From an uncultured Opitutia bacterium (GTDB taxonomy: Bacteria; Verrucomicrobiota; Verrucomicrobiia; Opitutales; UBA953), in assembly GCA_903840355.1 (NCBI GenBank), contig CAIMFJ010000007.1, positions 1 through 64,000 of the forward strand: a stretch of 64,000 nt of DNA, written 5' to 3'. Shown piece by piece: positions 61,929-64,000 of this stretch. The notes below the pieces were generated by a model. It was not told the DNA's origin. It was given only the letters and a program-made list of their open reading frames with translations, and made no database searches. The position numbers and the translations under genes are program-made. Positions within the stretch are counted from its first letter, which is position 1. Every line of letters starts with the position of its first letter.

Positions 61929-63038
61929 GTGAAAATTACCCGCATTTTTGCTCACCGTGTGGAATTGCCTTTGCGTGAGGGAAATTACCAATGGTCGGGC
62001 GGTAAGTCCGTCCAAGTTTTCGATAGTACGATTGTAGGCGTCGAGACCGACACCGGCTTGGTGGGCTTTGGCGAAGTGTGTCCGCTGGGGCCATTCTATT
62101 TGCCAGCTTATGCCGATGGCGTTCGCGCCGGTCTTAAAGAAATCGCGCCGCATTTGCTCGGTTGGGATCCGCGTGAATTATCCAAATTAAATCACCGCAT
62201 GGATGCGGCCTTGAAAGGTCACGCTTATGTTAAGTCCGGCATTGATATCGCTTGCTGGGATATTTTGGGACAAGCCACTGGAATGCCGGTGTGTGAGTTG
62301 CTGGGCGGACGTTTCGGCGCCAAGGTTCGTTTGTATCGGGCGATTTCCCAGGAAGATCCTGCCGTGATGGCTCAGAAGGTGGCAGGCTATCGCGCGGAAG
62401 GTTACACCCGCTTTCAATTAAAAGTCGGCGGAGATCCAGATACGGATATTCAGCGCATTCACGCGGTGCGAGCGATGTTAGCACCTTCCGATCGTTTGGT
62501 GGCGGATGCGAATACGGGTTGGACGCAACATGAGGCCGTACGCGTGGTGCGCGCGGTCAAAGACGTGGATGTTTATATTGAGCAACCTTGTCTGACTTAC
62601 GAAGAGTGCTTGGCGGTGCGTCGCCTCACGAATCACCCGTTTGTCTTGGACGAAAACGTGGATGGCATCGACATGCTTTTACGCGCCAAAGCGGATTTGG
62701 CGATGGATGTGGTGAATTTGAAAATCAGTAAACTCGGTGGGCTGACGAAGACTCGCCAAGTTCGCGATCTCTGCGTGAGTATGGGTATTGCCATGACGCT
62801 CGAGGATAGTTGGGGTGGTGACATCACTACGGCGGCGATTGCCCACTTAGCGCATAGCACCCCGGAAGAATACCGTTTCACGAGCACTGACTTTAATAGT
62901 TACGTCACCGTCAGTAACGCCCAAGGTGCCCCGCAACGCGTTCATGGATTCATGGAAGCCAGCCAAGCACCCGGCCTGGGAATTAAGCCCAACTTCTCGG
63001 TGCTCGGCCCTCGCCTCGTTGACGTGTCCGCCCGTTAA
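61929..63038 (+). CDS. Mandelate racemase/muconate lactonizing family enzyme, cis-3-hydroxyproline dehydratase-like
   Basis: 369-residue enolase-superfamily enzyme starting at GTG ([14 protein letters not shown] after it). Capping-domain loops read [19 protein letters not shown] and [14 protein letters not shown]. Barrel residues: [12 protein letters not shown] (Lys), [10 protein letters not shown] (Asp), VYIEQPC (Glu), VLDENVDG (Asp) and NLKISKLGG (Lys). The pattern is closest to cis-3-hydroxy-L-proline dehydratase and 4-hydroxyproline betaine epimerase-like members, but sugar-acid dehydratase is possible. The start codon lies directly after a terminator, so the message is probably nearly leaderless or made by read-through. 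Confidence 0.86.
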   Translation: MKITRIFAHRVELPLREGNYQWSGGKSVQVFDSTIVGVETDTGLVGFGEVCPLGPFYLPAYADGVRAGLKEIAPHLLGWDPRELSKLNHRMDAALKGHAYVKSGIDIACWDILGQATGMPVCELLGGRFGAKVRLYRAISQEDPAVMAQKVAGYRAEGYTRFQLKVGGDPDTDIQRIHAVRAMLAPSDRLVADANTGWTQHEAVRVVRAVKDVDVYIEQPCLTYEECLAVRRLTNHPFVLDENVDGIDMLLRAKADLAMDVVNLKISKLGGLTKTRQVRDLCVSMGIAMTLEDSWGGDITTAAIAHLAHSTPEEYRFTSTDFNSYVTVSNAQGAPQRVHGFMEASQAPGLGIKPNFSVLGPRLVDVSAR

Positions 63039-63044
63039 ACTCCG

Positions 63045-64000
63045 ATGCGCTTCTCTCGCCTCATCTCCCAAACTTTTAAGATTTTGAGTTGGGGTTGGCT
63101 GAGCCTGACGTTGGGGGCTGCGGAATTAGCAGATTATCATCTACTCGGTGATTTTAATTGTACGGCGTGTCACGCTGTGAATGCAGTCCAGTCGAGTTGG
63201 GTGAATCAACATCAGGCCCCTAATTTACAAGAAGTAAGCCAACGGTTGAATCCGCGATGGGTGCGAGATTTTTTGGCCGATCCGGCACACCCGCACGGCT
63301 GGAAGGTTGGTTTGGAAAGCCAAGGTACATTGGCTGAACAAGCGGAGGCCTTAACGCAGTACCTGTGGTCCAAGCATCCTCAAGAGTTTCGGTGGACGAG
63401 TCCAGATAAGGGGGCCATCCCGCGGGGTGAAAACCTTTATCATACGATTGGCTGTGTGGCCTGCCACGCTCCGCAACAAGGGGCTGCGTTGGGAATTCCT
63501 TCGGTGGCGTTGCCCAACTTAGCGGAAAAATGGAGTTTCGAGGGCTTGCGACGTTTCTTGCAAGACCCCTTGGCTACTCGGCCCAGCGGCCGAATGCCAG
63601 CGATGCACTTAGTCGGGAGTGAAGCTGCGGACTTGGCACATTATTTGCTTCGCGACGTCAAAGTCCCTGCTCACGTTGAGCTCGCGCTCTACCGTGGTCG
63701 GTTGCGCAGTTTAGAGGATCTCGACACCGCCGAAGTCGCCCGCTCCATGCCACTGGAAAGTTTAGCCATGCAGGGCCCGATGAAAGACCGAGGGGTTGCG
63801 TATCGACTCACGACGTGGGTGGAAATTAAGACTGCTGGGAATTACCAATTCTATTTACAGGCAGCGGGGGCGAGTCGCCTAAGCGTCGATGGCCATTGGA
63901 TCATGGGTGAGGGCAGTTGGCAGCGGGATAAAATTAACGATCACCGGGCCGTCGTGCTGACTGTGGGGAGGCATGAACTGAAAATAGACTACGCCTACCG
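63045..64000 (+). CDS. Secreted dihaem cytochrome c with PA14-like region (3' partial)
   Basis: Translated from the bases: ATG at 63045, six bases after the dehydratase stop, open to the window end (318 codons). After a signal peptide (LSWGWLSLTLGAAELAD region) there are two haem motifs, NCTACH near residue 39 and GCVACH near 137, with WVRDFLADP and GRMPAMHL segments holding possible distal Met. From about residue 250 a PA14-like beta domain begins (YQFYLQAAGASRLSVDGHW). The same two modules as in the gene at 17540-19531, but in reversed order (haem first). The 3' end is missing. Confidence 0.85.
   Translation, partial: MRFSRLISQTFKILSWGWLSLTLGAAELADYHLLGDFNCTACHAVNAVQSSWVNQHQAPNLQEVSQRLNPRWVRDFLADPAHPHGWKVGLESQGTLAEQAEALTQYLWSKHPQEFRWTSPDKGAIPRGENLYHTIGCVACHAPQQGAALGIPSVALPNLAEKWSFEGLRRFLQDPLATRPSGRMPAMHLVGSEAADLAHYLLRDVKVPAHVELALYRGRLRSLEDLDTAEVARSMPLESLAMQGPMKDRGVAYRLTTWVEIKTAGNYQFYLQAAGASRLSVDGHWIMGEGSWQRDKINDHRAVVLTVGRHELKIDYAY

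Overview
The window looks like a chromosomal segment of a free-living Verrucomicrobiota bacterium, possibly Opitutae-like. This is inferred from gene content, not from a marker gene. The supporting families are PSD1/DUF1549-DUF1553 haem proteins, DUF1501 proteins, DUF1080 proteins, ThuA proteins, sulfatases, Tat-exported Gfo/Idh oxidoreductases, a PEP-CTERM surface protein and ACT-only proteins. Base composition is moderately GC-rich, and Shine-Dalgarno motifs are almost absent in front of the genes. No rRNA, tRNA, CRISPR array, integrase or transposase was seen, and no gap between genes exceeds about 250 bases. The window opens inside one gene and closes inside another.

Layout. 1-2270: 3' part of a repetitive PEP-CTERM surface protein. 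2406-6131: one-piece purL, meeting a photolyase gene (6132-7568) stop to stop. 7634-14231: minus-strand run of an M42 aminopeptidase, two sulfatases and a multicopper oxidase fused to a thioredoxin-fold domain. 14303-22148: DUF1080 lipoprotein, Gfo/Idh oxidoreductase, five-haem PA14 cytochrome and a beta-propeller protein, each followed by its own terminator-like hairpin. 22246-25738: tag, a gamma-glutamylcyclotransferase-like gene, a TonB-dependent receptor and a divergent tandem-ACT gene. 25749-34437: secreted esterase, then the compact PSD1-DUF1501-membrane cytochrome-ThuA operon and a small cytochrome. 34497-39752: hflX, an alginate-lyase-family protein and a sugar dehydrogenase with a haem domain. 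39852-44456: Fur-like regulator plus sufC-sufB-sufD-sufT. 44519-50883: LON-domain protein, second ThuA protein, Cdd1-like protein, leuB, a tagaturonate-epimerase-family gene, a secreted coiled-coil protein and hemB. 51114-55268: dnaK, hemL, proC. 55282-64000: purple-acid-phosphatase-like enzyme, DUF1080-like protein, queuosine-precursor transporter, TIM-barrel protein, small membrane protein, SGNH hydrolase, sialate O-acetylesterase, an enolase-superfamily dehydratase and a truncated dihaem cytochrome.

How the genes fit together (inference). The accessory genes look like an envelope programme for attacking sulfated, acetylated or uronic-acid polysaccharides and oxidising the sugars, with electrons passing to many c-type haem domains. 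Haem synthesis (hemB, hemL) and Fe-S assembly (suf, with a Fur-like regulator) would supply cofactors. The most notable features without an obvious textbook explanation are: a perfect 7-1-7 palindrome flanked by 12-bp direct repeats before the Fur-like/suf operon; a complete terminator-like hairpin inside the coding sequence of the membrane cytochrome; a 9-bp inverted repeat in the dnaK leader; and the oxidase-thioredoxin fusion.
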